In this document: positions 1 to 11,795 of the stretch, piece by piece
Position numbering within the stretch: the stretch's first letter is position 1
Layout of the letters: each line of letters starts with the position of its first letter
From: Dreissena polymorpha
Taxonomy: Eukaryota; Mollusca; Bivalvia; Myida; Dreissenidae
Direction: 5' to 3'
DNA: 64,000 nt
Assembly (NCBI RefSeq): GCF_020536995.1
Contig: NC_068355.1
Coordinates: forward strand, 73,455,187-73,519,186
The notes under the pieces: model-generated
Told to the model about the DNA's origin: nothing
Seen by the model: the letters and a program-made list of their open reading frames with translations, nothing else
Databases searched by the model: none
Program-made: the position numbers and the translations under genes

Positions 1-695
1 ACAGACATACCCCATGTTCCCCCCCCCCCGGTTTTATACTTGGTCTTTAGCCAACCGATACCTTATATCGTCATATAGACATACTGTGTGTATCTTTTCG
101 TCATATGCCATAGTAAGGAAAGTATGACAAGCTTTGTAAGCAAATGTTAAGGTATAAGTTACATAAATATTTGTATTTACAATAATTACCAATGTGTTTT
201 AATAGCTCTGTTTCTTGATTGCTTGGTTGTATGCACGTTCATTTGTTTAATTAAGTTTAATGAATGGGAATGATACTTTTTGATCTTTCAATAGATGCAA
301 TAATAATAATTGAGTTGAGTAAGCCTAAATGCGGCGTATAATACTGTCCCAATCCTCATATGAGGTACCATATGAGATTGAAAAAGAAGGCACATGATTC
401 CTTTTGCTCCAATGGGTTACATTTAATATAACTTTCTCAGCTTAATTGTTGCAAATAGCAGATTAAATTAGAATCGAACAAATCTACATGTGCTTTGTTT
501 ATTCGCCAGTTAAATTACTTAATCGTTCTCATGCAAATATTGATAAAATAACTTTTGTGCAATCACATATAGTTGCTTGACGTTTAAACGGTCTCTTTTT
601 ACACTGACTAAGCAAAATAACGCATATAGATACATGATTTTAGATATGCATTTATATTACGTAATTATACATAATAAGATAAATGCAAATGCGAC
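1..695. other. AT-rich sequence downstream of the left secreted-protein gene
   Basis: No coding region, RNA gene or recognisable repeat was found here. It begins with a short poly-C run and lies 3' of the minus-strand gene that ends at 696. Confidence 0.5.
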
Positions 696-2167
696 TTAGA
701 CGGTGATGGTGAAGTAGTGAGGCTGCATGGAGAAGTGCGCGGTACAGGTAGTGACGTCATGTTTGTCAAGCGTGCTGACGTCGGTCACCGCCGTGGCGCT
801 TCCGAGAGCGGCCAGGATTCTCAGCTAGATTTAAGAAATAAGAACGACACGAGTTGTTCGTAGTTGATAATGAAATATTGCATACTTTTAAAACAAAGGT
901 ATGACCAAAATTGAAACCAATGCTGCATAAAAACTGGTAACTTTATTAACGAAATATTCGATATTTCAAGCAAGTTACATTTTGAGAATGAAAACAGTGG
1001 TCATATATCATACTAAACTAGCAGACATTAAATAACATGGTGGTCATTTCCGTAGTTAGGCAAATCCACATACAGGCTAAATTCGTTTGATTCGCTAGAT
1101 GTGCAGTATAATTTAAACAGATAACAATATATTGGCCAGTAACTTGTGTCTTCTAGAACCGCATCCTACTATATTAGGTTTGTCAATTTAATACAGAAAA
1201 TTATGCCTAAAAGAGCTTTTCCTACCTCGACGGCCCTCATGCCGGCGTCGGTGTGGATCTGCGCATGCTCGGAGTCGGAGAGGGCTGCGATGTAGCAGTT
1301 GTAGGTCATTTTATCCGGGTGAGTCTTCACTAGAAGGTGAAACTACATGGAACATTAAATGCACGATTACTTTGTGTGATAATTTGTATCGTAAAGCCGT
1401 ACGCCATACGCCAATAGCATCCGAAAGCTGACTATTTTGAGGATTGCAAGGCAAGAGTATACAATTAATCCCAGATATTCTTCGAAACTTAAATCTTTAG
1501 TTACCAAATGACGTTAACCAGTAAAAGTGTATTGTGTGTAACTTTTTTATTAAATGTGATTTTTTTTATTGTTCCTGAAAACACTTGATCTACATTTTTA
1601 TCCAAAAAAAACTTGTGATGCGTAATAGCCATACGCTTTTTTTTTCACGTTAATTATACATGCATGATCCAATCCACTACTTACTGTCAGTGGCTGAAAC
1701 TGGAAGGTAATCGAGTCCGTTTCCGCTGGCTCGTGCGTGGGGGCCCGTAATGTTGTGCGCATGCGCGGTGTGGATTCTGGTGTGCATGCTGGGTGTGATT
1801 TGCGTGCGCATGCGTGGTGTGAGGGGGTTTATGGGTGGTGGCGGCCTTTAAAAATAATGTTGAGGTGTTGAACATGTGAGAAAAATACATCTTAGATAAC
1901 TGTAACATATTTTCACACAATTAAGCTATTATTCTACACAAGGTTGAAAATCGAGAATCTTGTCTCCACCCACTATTCTTACCTACTGTACAGTATTATG
2001 CATGCTCACTTTGTATGAAATTACCACACGTTAACTATTTACAACATAGAAAACGATCTCTACATCCGGAAGAAAAATATATTACAGAAAAGAATATTTT
2101 CAAGACTTGAGACTACTTAAACAATTATAATTGAGTGTTATCGAGTATTGCAAACAAAATGAGCCGC

Positions 2168-2380
2168 GTTCTGAGAAAACTGGACTTAATGCTTGTGCTT
2201 AAAGTACCGTCCCAGATAAGCCTATGCAGTCCGCACAGGCTAATCAGGGACGACACTTTCCGCTTGTATGGTATTTTTTCGTCTAAAGAAAGTATCATCT
2301 ACACGAAACTCAAGTGGACTGCACAGGCTAATCTGGGACGGCATTTTTCGCACAAGCATTATGCCCATTTTTCTCAGAAC
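2168..2380. mobile_element. Palindromic MITE, family 1 (GTTCTGAGAAAACTG ends)
   Basis: The ends are inverted repeats (GTTCTGAGAAAACTGG and its complement). Internal inverted segments contain CACAGGCTAATC and GACGACACTTTCCGC on both arms. It lies in intron 1 of the left secreted-protein gene. Other copies are at 49678-49909 and 58043-58285, with degraded ones near 22637 and 24016. It has no coding capacity. Confidence 0.75.
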
Positions 2381-2471
2381 ACGACTCAAATATAATTTTA
2401 CATAGCTTGACATGAAGCTGTGTGGTTATTTTGAGCAAATTTCTCCACGAACGGGAGAGACCGATCTTTAA

Positions 2472-2693
2472 CCCATTCATGCCTAGTGGTCTCTCCCATC
2501 CTTCTAAATTGGATCAATTTATTTCCAAAATTAGGGATATCTAGTATATTTATTTCCATAATCAGAGTATTTCTTACAGAAATTCCTTTAAGCAAACAGC
2601 GCAGACCCAGATGAGACGCCGCATCATGCGGCGTCTCATCTGGGTCTACGCTGTTTGTCAAGGCATTTTTTCTAGACGCTAGGCATAAATCGG
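2472..2693. mobile_element. TTAA-flanked MITE, family 2 (CCCATTCATGCC ends)
   Basis: Flanked on both sides by TTAA (2468-2471 and 2694-2697), with ends CCCATTCATGCCTAG and CTAGGCATAAATCGG. It contains a strong internal hairpin (GAGACGCCGCATCATGCGGC) and a palindromic AGCAAACAGCG/CGCTGTTTG pair. TTAA duplication is typical of piggyBac-like or Kolobok-like transposition. Copies are at 10459-10680 and, inverted, at 14401-14622. Confidence 0.75.
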
Positions 2694-3124
2694 TTAAAAT
2701 AACTTAGAAGGTTAGCAGCAGATACCAAATGCCATTATATTTAAATTGAAAGGAGTGTTAGAGGATAAGATATCGATAATATTTGTATTGCCTAACGCTA
2801 TTAAAACAGATTACCACAGATGATCTTTTTAAACATTTTAGAAAAACTCAATAGTTTAGATCTTATTTGAAGAAATATAAAAGAAAAAAAATGTTGTTTT
2901 TGACGACTTGTTAAAAAAAATGTATTTTTAACCAACTGAATTTAGTTGAGTGCTTTTTAACACGTATTAAAATGAACTCATTAAAAAAAATCCCCGGGCT
3001 TCTCACATAACATGCCACGATCACACCCAGGAAAATACAGATGGCTTGCATATTAACTAGAGAGCTGAAATCCCCGCGGTTGGTTATGTCACCGTTGATT
3101 TGCACATTTCTTCTGTGAGAGTCC

Positions 3125-3133
3125 CTTTATATA
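3125..3133 (-). promoter_or_regulatory. TATA box of the left secreted-protein gene
   Basis: TATATAAAG on the minus strand, about 75-80 bp upstream of the ATG at 3051. The right paralogue has the same element at nearly the same distance. Both leaders also share a GCGGGGA-type segment between TATA and ATG, which suggests a conserved promoter. Confidence 0.6.
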
Positions 3134-3139
3134 GACACC

Positions 3140-4059
3140 TAAGTACCATAAGGATGACGCTTTTCGTGCGTGTCTCACGATTTCTGAAAGTAGATCTCAT
3201 TTGTGTTATATTTCTTTTGGAAACGACACGTTTTAACTTTATTTTAAGATAAACAGTTTAAGTGCGTTGCGGCATAGGCATTTGCTTAAAGCAGACCATT
3301 TGTATGTGCCTAGTTGTGATATATACCTCGAATGAGTTGTATTTAATGCCTCTTTTCGCAGTATTATTTACTTAAACGTTGTTGCTTTGTTGTTTAATTG
3401 GCGTGTTTATGAGTGTGCATGAAACTATTAACGGTGGTTCCTTTTGTTTTATTGATTTAAAGCATATGTGTCGGAAATTATTGAAATATGAAAAATGCAT
3501 TGCACGAGTATTTTATATTGATAAGCGGTTGAGTAAGATACTTTGACCGATGTTGTGAAAACCAAATGTATAAAACTTATATTTAAACTTACATTTATAG
3601 AACTATCAAAACTGTTATGACTACAAGGGTGTCAATCTGATAGCAATGTTAAACGACAAACAATCTTTTGTATCCAAATACTGTTAACTTTGAACAAGCA
3701 ATATGTTTTCGTGATAATTGATTATGAACAAGAGGTGTCCGAAAACAGAGCGCTTGACTGGCTTTGAGATTCATGAGTGCCCGTCACTTGTTTTGTCGGT
3801 TACCTAACGTTATACCATACAAACATGTATGCAGTTGAGTTAAATACTATCAAATGTGAAATTACAGTATATAATTTAACCTAAAACATTCAACTTATCA
3901 ATGGGCCAAATCAAAGACTTTTGATAAGAAGTTTTGGCCATGGCACGTTTTGTTATGGAGACCCCACTTTCGAGTTTAAATTTAATATGTGCAATTGTTT
4001 TAATAAAGTTAGTTTTGTTTAGTTTTGAAAAAGTTCACTTAAAAGGTCATATGTAGAGT
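3140..4059. other. Intergenic sequence, mostly featureless
   Basis: AT-rich with no gene. An AACAAGAG followed by a short sequence near 3729 resembles the 5' start of the pearl-like elements seen elsewhere, but no element body follows. Confidence 0.4.
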
Positions 4060-4084
4060 TTCAATTGCATACCCTGAAAGAAAT

Positions 4085-4480
4085 GAAAAGGTTGCCGGTA
4101 TGTAGCGGCAATGTTGCGGCTACAAAGCAGCTACCATTTTTTGTAGCAACAACTACTAGTCAGAAAGTAGCCAATAGTAGCCGCTAGCGGCTACCTTGTG
4201 GCAATCATATGGCTATTAGTGGCCGCTAGCGGCTCTTATAGCCACTAGCGGCTTATAGTAGCCACTAGTGGATTATAGTAGCCAGATGCTGGCCAGAACA
4301 TATTCTTGTATCAAACAAGTGCAATTATGAGCCAGATGGTAGCCACAACCAATACTTTAATATTAATCTTGAAAACACAAAAAGGCTTATAGTAGCCACT
4401 AGTGGCTCTTAGTAGCCAGAAGGTGGCCAGAACATTTTCTTCGTCAATAGAATGGCACTCGTGAGCCAGAAGGTAGCCAC
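4085..4480. repeat. Left subterminal GTAGC-rich repeat block of the 4.7 kb element
   Basis: Many copies of GTAGCCGCTAGCGGCTA-like and TAGTAGCCACTAGTGG-like short palindromes. They mirror the block at 8535-8790. Dense subterminal motifs of this kind usually bind a transposase. Confidence 0.6.
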
Positions 4481-4547
4481 AGTTGTAAAATGACATCATA
4501 TTTTGTATGATGTCATGAAATCACTGATGATCAGACAAAAAATCAAA

Positions 4548-4603
4548 ATGGCTGAAGAAACTGACCAACAAATAGAAGTTACTGGGGAAGAGTTAAAGTC
4601 ATT
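4548..4603 (+). CDS. Possible first coding exon inside the 4.7 kb transposon
   Basis: ATG followed by an open frame MAEETDQQIEVTGEELKS and a perfect consensus donor gtaagt at 4604, just inside the left subterminal repeats. This is where the first exon of an autonomous element's transposase would be expected. No matching downstream exon is recognisable; the interior beyond about 5.0 kb is (TA)n and a LINE in the opposite orientation. It could be a relic exon or chance. Confidence 0.35.
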
Positions 4604-5037
4604 GTAAGTAAGCTGTGGTGATTAATACAGTTTCAATTGGTGTATAATAATGATAAAGCTTGGTTTTGGGAATAAATACCTGCATTATTGAAATATTAAA
4701 TTTGATTTTTCATACAAAAAGGACGTCCGTTTCAAATTTTTAACACTGACATTTTTCTCTGACATTTTTTTTGGCTTAAAACAAAGGTTTGGAATACAAA
4801 TCATCTTTTCATTCATGTGTTAAAGGTTTGTATCTTTACTTATTGATTACAACATAATTTATTTTTACATTTCAATTATTGTTGTTTTTAAACAAAAGCA
4901 GTAAAATTACATGTATCACAGCAAGATTAGTTTTATCTCTGGATTAGTTCAAAAGGTTGTCATGATGTTTTAATTCTAGCTGTTGGGCTGGCCGTTTGTC
5001 AAGTCAACATAAAAGACAAAAGCAATCCATATATATT

Positions 5038-5040
<3 letters not shown>

Positions 5041-5133
<93 letters not shown>

Positions 5134-5192
5134 TCTTTTATTCCACTTTTCAGTGATTTAACATACATACATAATAATTTAAATATATACAT

Positions 5193-5276
<84 letters not shown>
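5041..5276. repeat. Two (TA)n microsatellite tracts
   Basis: Pure TA runs at about 5041-5132 and 5199-5273, separated by a short unique segment. They lie on the 3' side of the minus-strand LINE and may be its microsatellite-type tail. The spurious open frame of alternating Ile and Tyr here is not a gene. Confidence 0.85.
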
Positions 5277-5278
<2 letters not shown>

Positions 5279-5289
5279 GACATATTTAA

Positions 5290-8270
5290 ATATATACATC
5301 AGACATATAAACGTCAAGTCATATAGTATTTACACAAGTAATATTTACATCTGAATACAATCTAACATAAAATACATTAAACGTCTGTTTGTCGAAACAA
5401 GATTACTTCAAAGACGTTATACTCATATGAATAAAAGTACATATTCGTTTGGTTGTCTCATCATTGAGAGAGTTGGCCGCTAAAAGGAGTAATGTCACTT
5501 TATTATATGGATTTGTGTCGGGGAGTATGTGGCACTCTCGTAGTAATGTAAGTCTTTGTGCACTCAGTCTTGGGCAGGAGGCGACAGCGTGAATGTCGCT
5601 GTCTGTAACTATGAGACCGCAGTGTCTGCAAGGATGTTCAGAAGTTTGTATCCGTGTGTTCACAAGGACACGCACCGCTGTGGAGGCTTCCGTTGTTTCA
5701 TAGGGTGTCCTCGCCGCGGCCCAGATGCGAGCGGCCCGGATGTGAGGGTGAACAACGCTAAATCGCACACATTCTGGATCCCCAGTTACGCGTCTTATCC
5801 ATTGCTCCGTGTGATATTGGCGTATCGCATTATTTGCTATACGTCTCCACGTCAGTTAAGGAGGAATCACGGTGGATTCGCATTACGCTGTATAATAGTT
5901 CACAAGGTTATATTTTTCCATTAATGTATATATGTCTGGTATGAACTCTTTCTGTGATGATTTGCCTCGGATATTAAAAAGCGCTAGTCTGTACTCGAAT
6001 AGTTGTTTTGTACGGTATTTAGTGTTCATAGAGCATAGTTTATGAAAGAACATCAGTTTTCTTGCGTCGACTTTAGCAAGCATTGGTAGCCAACCGATAA
6101 GGCTTAATGACATGTCAGTTCTTGTGCGAGTTGGCAGATTTTGAAAAATTTTTGCTGCGAATCTGATAAATCGTTCTAGTTTTAGGATATCATCGCTCGT
6201 CAGTGATGACCAGAGTTCCGATCCGTACAGAATGTGGGGATGGATATTTTTCGACGAAATCGGCCATTTTCAACGGATTAATATCGTACGTTGTTTCTTT
6301 TATTGTCATTAGAGAAAAAAAACCGATGAGCGACCCTTTTGTATTCGTTCGTCGACTGCTTGTGACGACATAAGCGATCTGTTGTGAAGTATTATTCCTG
6401 CATGTTTTGCTGACTCTGCGGGGAGCAGTATTTTATTGTAGATTTTTACTTTAGTCTAAGGCAACACTCTACTTTTACCGCAGACCATATAAATGCATTT
6501 GTCTTCATTAAGGCGATACCACCATGTATTAGCATAATTATGTCCTCACAATATTTAGTTGGCACTGTAATGATTGAGCGCTGCATGAAATTAGCGTGAG
6601 ATCATCTGCTAGGGTTGGATTCCCGGTGTGAAGGTGGCCAGTAGTAGTTCCGTATCCAGATGACTCCAGATCACACAGAAGCTTGTCTATGAATAGCAGA
6701 TACAACCAAGTTGATAAGACTCCCCCTTGTCTGACTCCCTGTCGAACCGGAAATGGTTTGGATAGAACCCCGTTAGCGCATACTGCGCTTTTGATGTCTG
6801 TGTAGCAATTTATTAGCGTCCTGAGCGTTGTTCCTTTTATTCCGAATTCTAGTAGTTTTATAAAAAGCGCGTTGTGAAGGACATTGTCGAATGCGCCGGA
6901 AGTGTCGAGCAGTGCAACGTGCGAGGAGGAGTCGTATTCTATATTAGAATATATGCATTCCTGTAAGATGAACGACACGGTAATGGAACCTAGTTCTTTT
7001 TGGTAGGCATTCTGTTTGGGGGTAGGAAATGTTTTCTCATTGTCGATGCACCATTTGGTTATCATAGTGTGGAGTAGTTTTTCGAAGAGTTTGTATTAAA
7101 CCGGAAGTAGTGTAATTGGACGATAGCTGCTGCATTTAGTTTTCGGTTTCCCTTCCTTGTGAATAGGGATGATTATTCCGATCTTGCATTCAGATGGGAC
7201 ATACGTCGCCTGTAAAATCAGAGTGAACAGTGTTTTAACATAATGGAGAAGACACTCCCCACCATATATAAGGTGCTCGTTAACGATTTTATCATTTCCG
7301 GGTGCTTTTTTTAATTTGAGCGTTTTCATTATTTCTGCGATTTCATTAACTGATACGTCTTTGGCTAAGCACTTATCTTTGGAGAAGTCATTTGGTTGTT
7401 TGTCTAATGCGGTATGAAGATTAGCATTATACATGTTTGAGTGGTTTGGGGTAAACCCGTTTTCGTAGTATGTACTGAATATACGTGAAATATCATTTGG
7501 GTTCCGGAGGGTACCACTGTCGCCTTCTATTTCATTTATAGTCTCTTTTGTTTTATTTTGTTTCAAGCGAACCATTCTCCAGAAAGTACGCATGTCCATA
7601 TTGTCGGCAGCCGCGTTTAGTTCACTGTAGAACAATTCATTCGTATCAGCGATGGCTTTTTTGCATATTAATAAATTTGCGTTTAGAGTCTTTGTATTGT
7701 TTGAAATACGGATTGTTTCTACCCGGTAACTTTTCGTTTTCAATCCAGCGTGATCTCGCTCGGCGTTGTTCATTATGAGCTTCCTTCACAGAGTATGGAC
7801 CCCCATTGTTGCTCTGAGTACCAACGTCTACAATATATTTTCTTTGGCCAGAAGTCTCTTTTCTCTATACGATGCCAATCGTTCTGATAGAATGATATTT
7901 TTGCAGCTAATGTTCCGCGATTAGTGTTTATCAATTTGATTTCTCAGGTTCAACTCCTTTTTCAATCAGAAATGCTTTGAGGCCGGCGTAGTTAGAGTTT
8001 TCTGAGATGCCACCAATGTAGTTACGGCGTGTGCGGCTTTGGCGAACACTTTCAAATATAGGTGATTCCAGATTTTCTTGATTGGCATCAACTGTATACG
8101 GCTTGTCGCTATGTCCGCTATGTATATTCCTGTTTCAGCCGTGTGGGGTATTTTGTTCGCGACTTTTGGGTAAAGCACATTTGTCTTTTGATAAAGAGGG
8201 ATTCTGATTTAAAAAAAATGTTGCAGTGTTTCAGATTGGCCCCACTTTCCTCAGGACAGGCGTCCTAAAT
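5290..8270 (-). mobile_element. LINE (non-LTR retrotransposon) with reverse transcriptase, partial and decayed
   Basis: The minus-strand reading holds RT blocks in order. At 7096-7773 is the N-terminal RT part with KKAPGNDKI, IIIPIHKEGKPK and SYRPITLLPV. One in-frame TAA near 7097 separates it from 6538-7065, which has LLDTSGAFDNVLHNAL, VRQGVRQGGVLSTWLYLLFI and the catalytic box as LADD instead of the usual FADD or YADD. A C-terminal segment at 5403-5768 has a CRHCG...H...C zinc-knuckle-like motif typical of jockey/CR1-group LINEs. The stretch between about 5.8 and 6.5 kb is out of frame. No endonuclease domain was recognised towards 8.2 kb, so the 5' limit is approximate. It is nested in the 4.7 kb DNA transposon. 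Confidence 0.8.
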
Positions 8271-8534
8271 GGTCAAATTTATTCCAAACATTTGTCCTAA
8301 ATCATGAAAAAAATCAGACAGTTTTGTTATCGTAAAGTTAATAAAACAACAAGTCAAAACTAAATCCAATAACATTTTCCTTCAAATAAGACTTAACTAA
8401 AGACTTAGGAGAGTTTTTTAGTAGAAAATGCATTGGTTTGCAATTTATAATATGGTTTGTAGGTTCATATAATTATGTTCATGGCTGTCAAGGATTGCAA
8501 TCATTACACTCTGGAACATAAATCTTGCGGGCCA

Positions 8535-8790
8535 TCCCAGAACTAGTAGCGGCAACGTAGCCGCAACTTGTAGCGGCAACATACTAGTAGCCGAAACTAG
8601 TAACGGCAACGTAGCCAGAACTAGTAGCAAGAGCAGAGCCAGACCTAGTAGCGGCAACATAGCAAGAAATATTTGCGGCAACCTAGCCGCAACTAGTAGC
8701 CAGAAATCTCATTTGCATACGAAAAACACCTTGCCGCTACTAAGCGGCAACTAATAGAGGCAACTTAGCCGCTACTTGTAGCCACAGGGC
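8535..8790. repeat. Right subterminal GTAGC-rich repeat block of the 4.7 kb element
   Basis: Repeated AACTAGTAGCGGCAAC-like and GTAGCCGCAACTAGTAG-like motifs, the counterpart of the block at 4085-4480. Confidence 0.6.
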
Positions 8791-9352
8791 CTAAATTTTC
8801 GTAAGGGTATGTTCAATTGTTAAATTATAGGATAATTAAGTAGGATAATTCAATCTGAAAATATATTTATACGAAAAGGTGCTTTTAAAATTAATACTTT
8901 TCACAAAAAGTATTGACACTTGCGCATGACCTAATGTTATGGCTCAGATGCTTAAACATAAATTTCCGTTGATACGTACGTGTTGTATGAAAATATTGTA
9001 AGGAATAAAATTGCTCTAAACTGAAGGTCAAAAACATGGACCTTCGGCAGCGACTTTGAAAAAGTTCCTTCGCTTTAAAATGTTAAATAACACACTTGTA
9101 GTTCATATAGATACATAAAAAGAAGTTTTGAACGCAACATTATTTCCCTAAAAATCTTAGTAGAAAAATGGCCTTAATTGTGCTGAATTACATCTCAGAG
9201 TTATGTGCCTTCGTAAGTAACAGACCATAATCACCGAAAAGACATATGCTTAGCATCAACTGAATATATATTGTAGTTTCAATAAAATGTGTTAATTTTT
9301 ACTCAAACCTTACCTGAATTGTCTTGCATGAACAAAATAACATCATTGTTTT

Positions 9353-9506
9353 TTTGTTTGTTTGTTTTTTTTTTTTTTTTTGTTTAAACATATTTATTTC
9401 AAACAATGCACTTTTGTTTACATATGATTACAACAATGTTTATAATACGTACATGTTCGAATAGGATAGGAACGAAAGACAAAGTCTTATTGAGTTCTTC
9501 TCCCTA
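9353..9506 (-). mobile_element. Short 3' retro-insertion with poly(A) and 14-bp target duplication
   Basis: On the minus strand the segment ends in AAATAAATATGTTTAAAC followed by a long A run. The exact 14-bp repeat AACATCATTGTTTT flanks it (9339-9352 and 9507-9520). This is the signature of target-primed reverse transcription of a severely 5'-truncated LINE or another transcript. Confidence 0.7.
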
Positions 9507-9520
9507 AACATCATTGTTTT

Positions 9521-10458
9521 GAGTCCTATAAAACGGTCATACATCTACAACAAGTCTGATCAAAAGTAGAGGTCTTGACGTTGAACACAAATGTTAAGAT
9601 TTATTTTGCTTAATGTCATAAATAGAGATAGGTGGATTGTGTTGTACTTTGTTTAAACACTTAGCCAGGAACAAAAAGGGGTATTATTGAATTACAAATG
9701 TACATAGAACGCCAGGGTAAAGGGATTCTGTCGGCACTGCAATGCACACAATTGCCATGAATACGTGTCTGAAGTTTCATTAAATACGTGGAACAGAAAA
9801 CAAAATATGCATTTGTTGCAAGCATGCATTAACCTGAGCTTATTAAGTCAATATTCAGTCGTACCTTTTAGATTTTTACTACTTTTCTAGTGTTTAGAGG
9901 TGTTTGCTCATCGTCTCAACATGGTGTTTACAAAGTCTTTTTGAATATTGAGTTTGACACAGCCCTGAGTGCGAGCAGGAATAAGTAAGCTTGTTCATGT
10001 TGGAGATTTCGGATTGGTCTTTAGATAACCGATATTTAGAGCGGTCAGCAGCGTAAAACTCGAACATATGTTGAGATGAACATTACCAAAGATGGATAGA
10101 AATCCATTAATTCGTTCATTTATTAAACGACATGCTTCGGCCAACTTTTTACCATCTCTGTTAAGCAACGTCTATGTATCGTACAATAGCAGGTCGATAA
10201 AGATATAATATATTGAATTTTATCTTGAATTGAAAAGCGAACTTTTATCATTTTAAAAGATTACTAAATTTTACTGCCTCTTTTTTTTCACTCCAATAGT
10301 TGGACAAAACAGTTGCCGCTTTGTCCGTTCGTCGAAATTGGAACTTTGATGTAATTTGCGTGGGTCTTAAAATAATGCCTCGATACTCATTTCTGTTCAA
10401 CTTGACGTCCTTCCAATCGTCTTTCCATCCTTCTGCCCTTTTGCCCGTTCTTCATTAA
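9521..10458. other. Intergenic, nothing recognised
   Basis: AT-rich single-copy-looking sequence. No exon, RNA gene or terminal repeat was seen. Confidence 0.4.
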
Positions 10459-10680
10459 CCCATCCATGCCTAGTGGACTCTCCCATCCTTCTAAATTGGA
10501 TCAATTTATTTCCAAAATTAGGGATATCTAGTATATTTATTTCAATATTTAGAATATTTCTTACAGAAATTCCTTTTAGCAAAAAGCGCAGACCCTGATG
10601 AGACGCCGCATCATGCGGCGTCTCATCTGGGTCTACGCTGTTTACCAAGGCCTTTTTTCTAGACGCTAGGCATAAATGGG
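10459..10680. mobile_element. TTAA-flanked MITE, family 2
   Basis: Flanked by TTAA (10455-10458 and 10681-10684). Nearly identical to the copy at 2472-2693, with the same GACGCCGCATCATGCGGCGT hairpin. The open frame across it is a by-product of the repeat. Confidence 0.75.
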
Positions 10681-10881
10681 TTAAATCCGACCGCCACACG
10701 TTCGATTCCCCACGAGATCACAGACAAGTACAAGATAAGTATTGATGCAAAGCATCAAAGGGCGTCGGGAATTTCAGTGTAAAAGGCACTCAATGAAGTT
10801 ACATGGAACGATTTTTTTCTACTGCAAATATTAATATATTGGCCGATTATTTTAAGCAAAATAGAACAAGATACTGGTATG

Positions 10882-10993
10882 ACCATTATCTATGATTTTG
10901 TGTTATAACCCCCAAATAACCATTATTTATGATGTTGTGTTATAACCCCCAAATAACCATTATCTATGATTTTGTGTTGTAACCCCCAAATAG
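10882..10993. repeat. Tandem repeat, 37-bp unit, three copies
   Basis: Three successive units, each with ACCATTATNTATGATNTTGT followed by GTTRTAACCCCCAAATA, differing at a few positions. Confidence 0.85.
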
Positions 10994-11094
10994 TTCATAG
11001 TTCATTTTTTATTTACACTGGTTTCCTTTTTTTACTGGTATCCGTGTGCAGTTTTCATTAATGGAACAGAACTGTGTAGGTTTTAAAAAATCCG

Positions 11095-11795
11095 CTTCAT
11101 CTTGTAAGCGTAATTTCATATTTTTCTCAACTTCAATGGGATATGATTCTGAACTTATTCTTACGTTGCTCATTTACGATAGGGGTTGAGTACTCATTGA
11201 TATGAAAACACTGTAAAAGTTTGAAAAAAAAATGAATGAAAACTGTAAAATGTTTACTGAAGCTGCATTTCACAATACTTTGAAATTCAGTAAAAGATCA
11301 TAACAGATTTATTGCTCCGATATTCATCATTTTCAATAGGGTTCGAGTAATACTGATATAAAAACAATTAACAAGTTTGGAAAGATTCAGACGAAAGTTG
11401 TGAAATCTTTTAAACAAGTATAAATAGTTTATTTTGTCAAATTTAATAGAAAAAAATTCTGGACTTATTGTCCCGATGTTTCTCATTTTAAATGAGGTAA
11501 AAATGCTCATTGATATGAAGACACTGTAAGTTCGGAAAGAATCTGATAAAAAATGTTGACATAATCACCTAACCAAGCAGTTTTTCACTTTTATTTTTAA
11601 ATTGAAAGATACATAATTCTGGACGTATGGTCCGATATTGCTCATAAAGAGTTTGGGTTGGGTTCTCATTGATAAAAAAAACCTGTGTTAGTTTGGGAAC
11701 AATCGCATAAAAATTTTGGACTTCGAACAAGGATTTCAAAATTTTTCAAATTCTTAGGAAGATAACTATGGACGTAATGGTCGGATAATGCTAAA
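11095..11795. repeat. Diverged tandem repeats, unit roughly 170 bp
   Basis: About four units share a string such as CTCATTGATATGAA followed by a short spacer, ACACTGTAA, then GTTTGGAAAGAATC-like text. They are strongly diverged. They resemble the core repeats of a pearl-like element, but no terminal hairpin was found. Confidence 0.5.

Larger units (their letters stand above)
696..3051 (-). pseudogene. Left copy of a small secreted His-rich protein gene (four exons, frame broken in exon 2)
   Basis: Exons on the minus strand: 3007-3051, 1685-1845, 1226-1342 and 696-824 (stop TAA). Exon 1 encodes a signal peptide, MQAICIFLGVIVACY, before donor gtgaga. Exon 3 encodes 39 residues including YNCYIAALSDSEHAQIHTDA; exon 4 encodes 42 residues from LRILAALGSATAVTD to a final FTITV. 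Exons 3 and 4 align without gaps to the right copy at 14737-17736. Exon 2 is His-rich (HTTHAHANHTQHAHQ) but is 161 nt instead of 117. Read in phase 0 from its acceptor it meets a stop just before the donor, while its 3' third matches the paralogue in another frame. The copy therefore looks frame-broken, unless there is a base error or an unusual splice. Skipping exon 2 would keep phase 0. The family is not recognised. Confidence 0.65.
4068..8811. mobile_element. 4.7 kb DNA transposon with terminal inverted repeats and 8-bp target duplication
   Basis: The left end CATACCCTGAAAGAAA and the complement of the right end, CATACCCTTACGAAAA, form an imperfect inverted repeat. The exact 8-bp direct repeat TTCAATTG flanks it (4060-4067 and 8812-8819). 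Both subterminal regions (about 4085-4480 and 8535-8790) are crowded with GTAGC/GCTAC/GCGGC motifs. An 8-bp duplication is typical of hAT, P and some Merlin elements; the class cannot be decided from these ends. Inside are a possible first exon (4548-4603), (TA)n tracts and a minus-strand LINE that probably inserted later. Confidence 0.7.

Noticed and set aside
2398-2661. ORF containing VDPDETPHDAAS (also at 10397 and 14433)
   Set aside because: The same peptide arises in each copy of the TTAA-flanked MITE because of its hairpin. It is a repeat artefact.
4996-5289. ORF of alternating Ile and Tyr
   Set aside because: Translation of (TA)n microsatellites.
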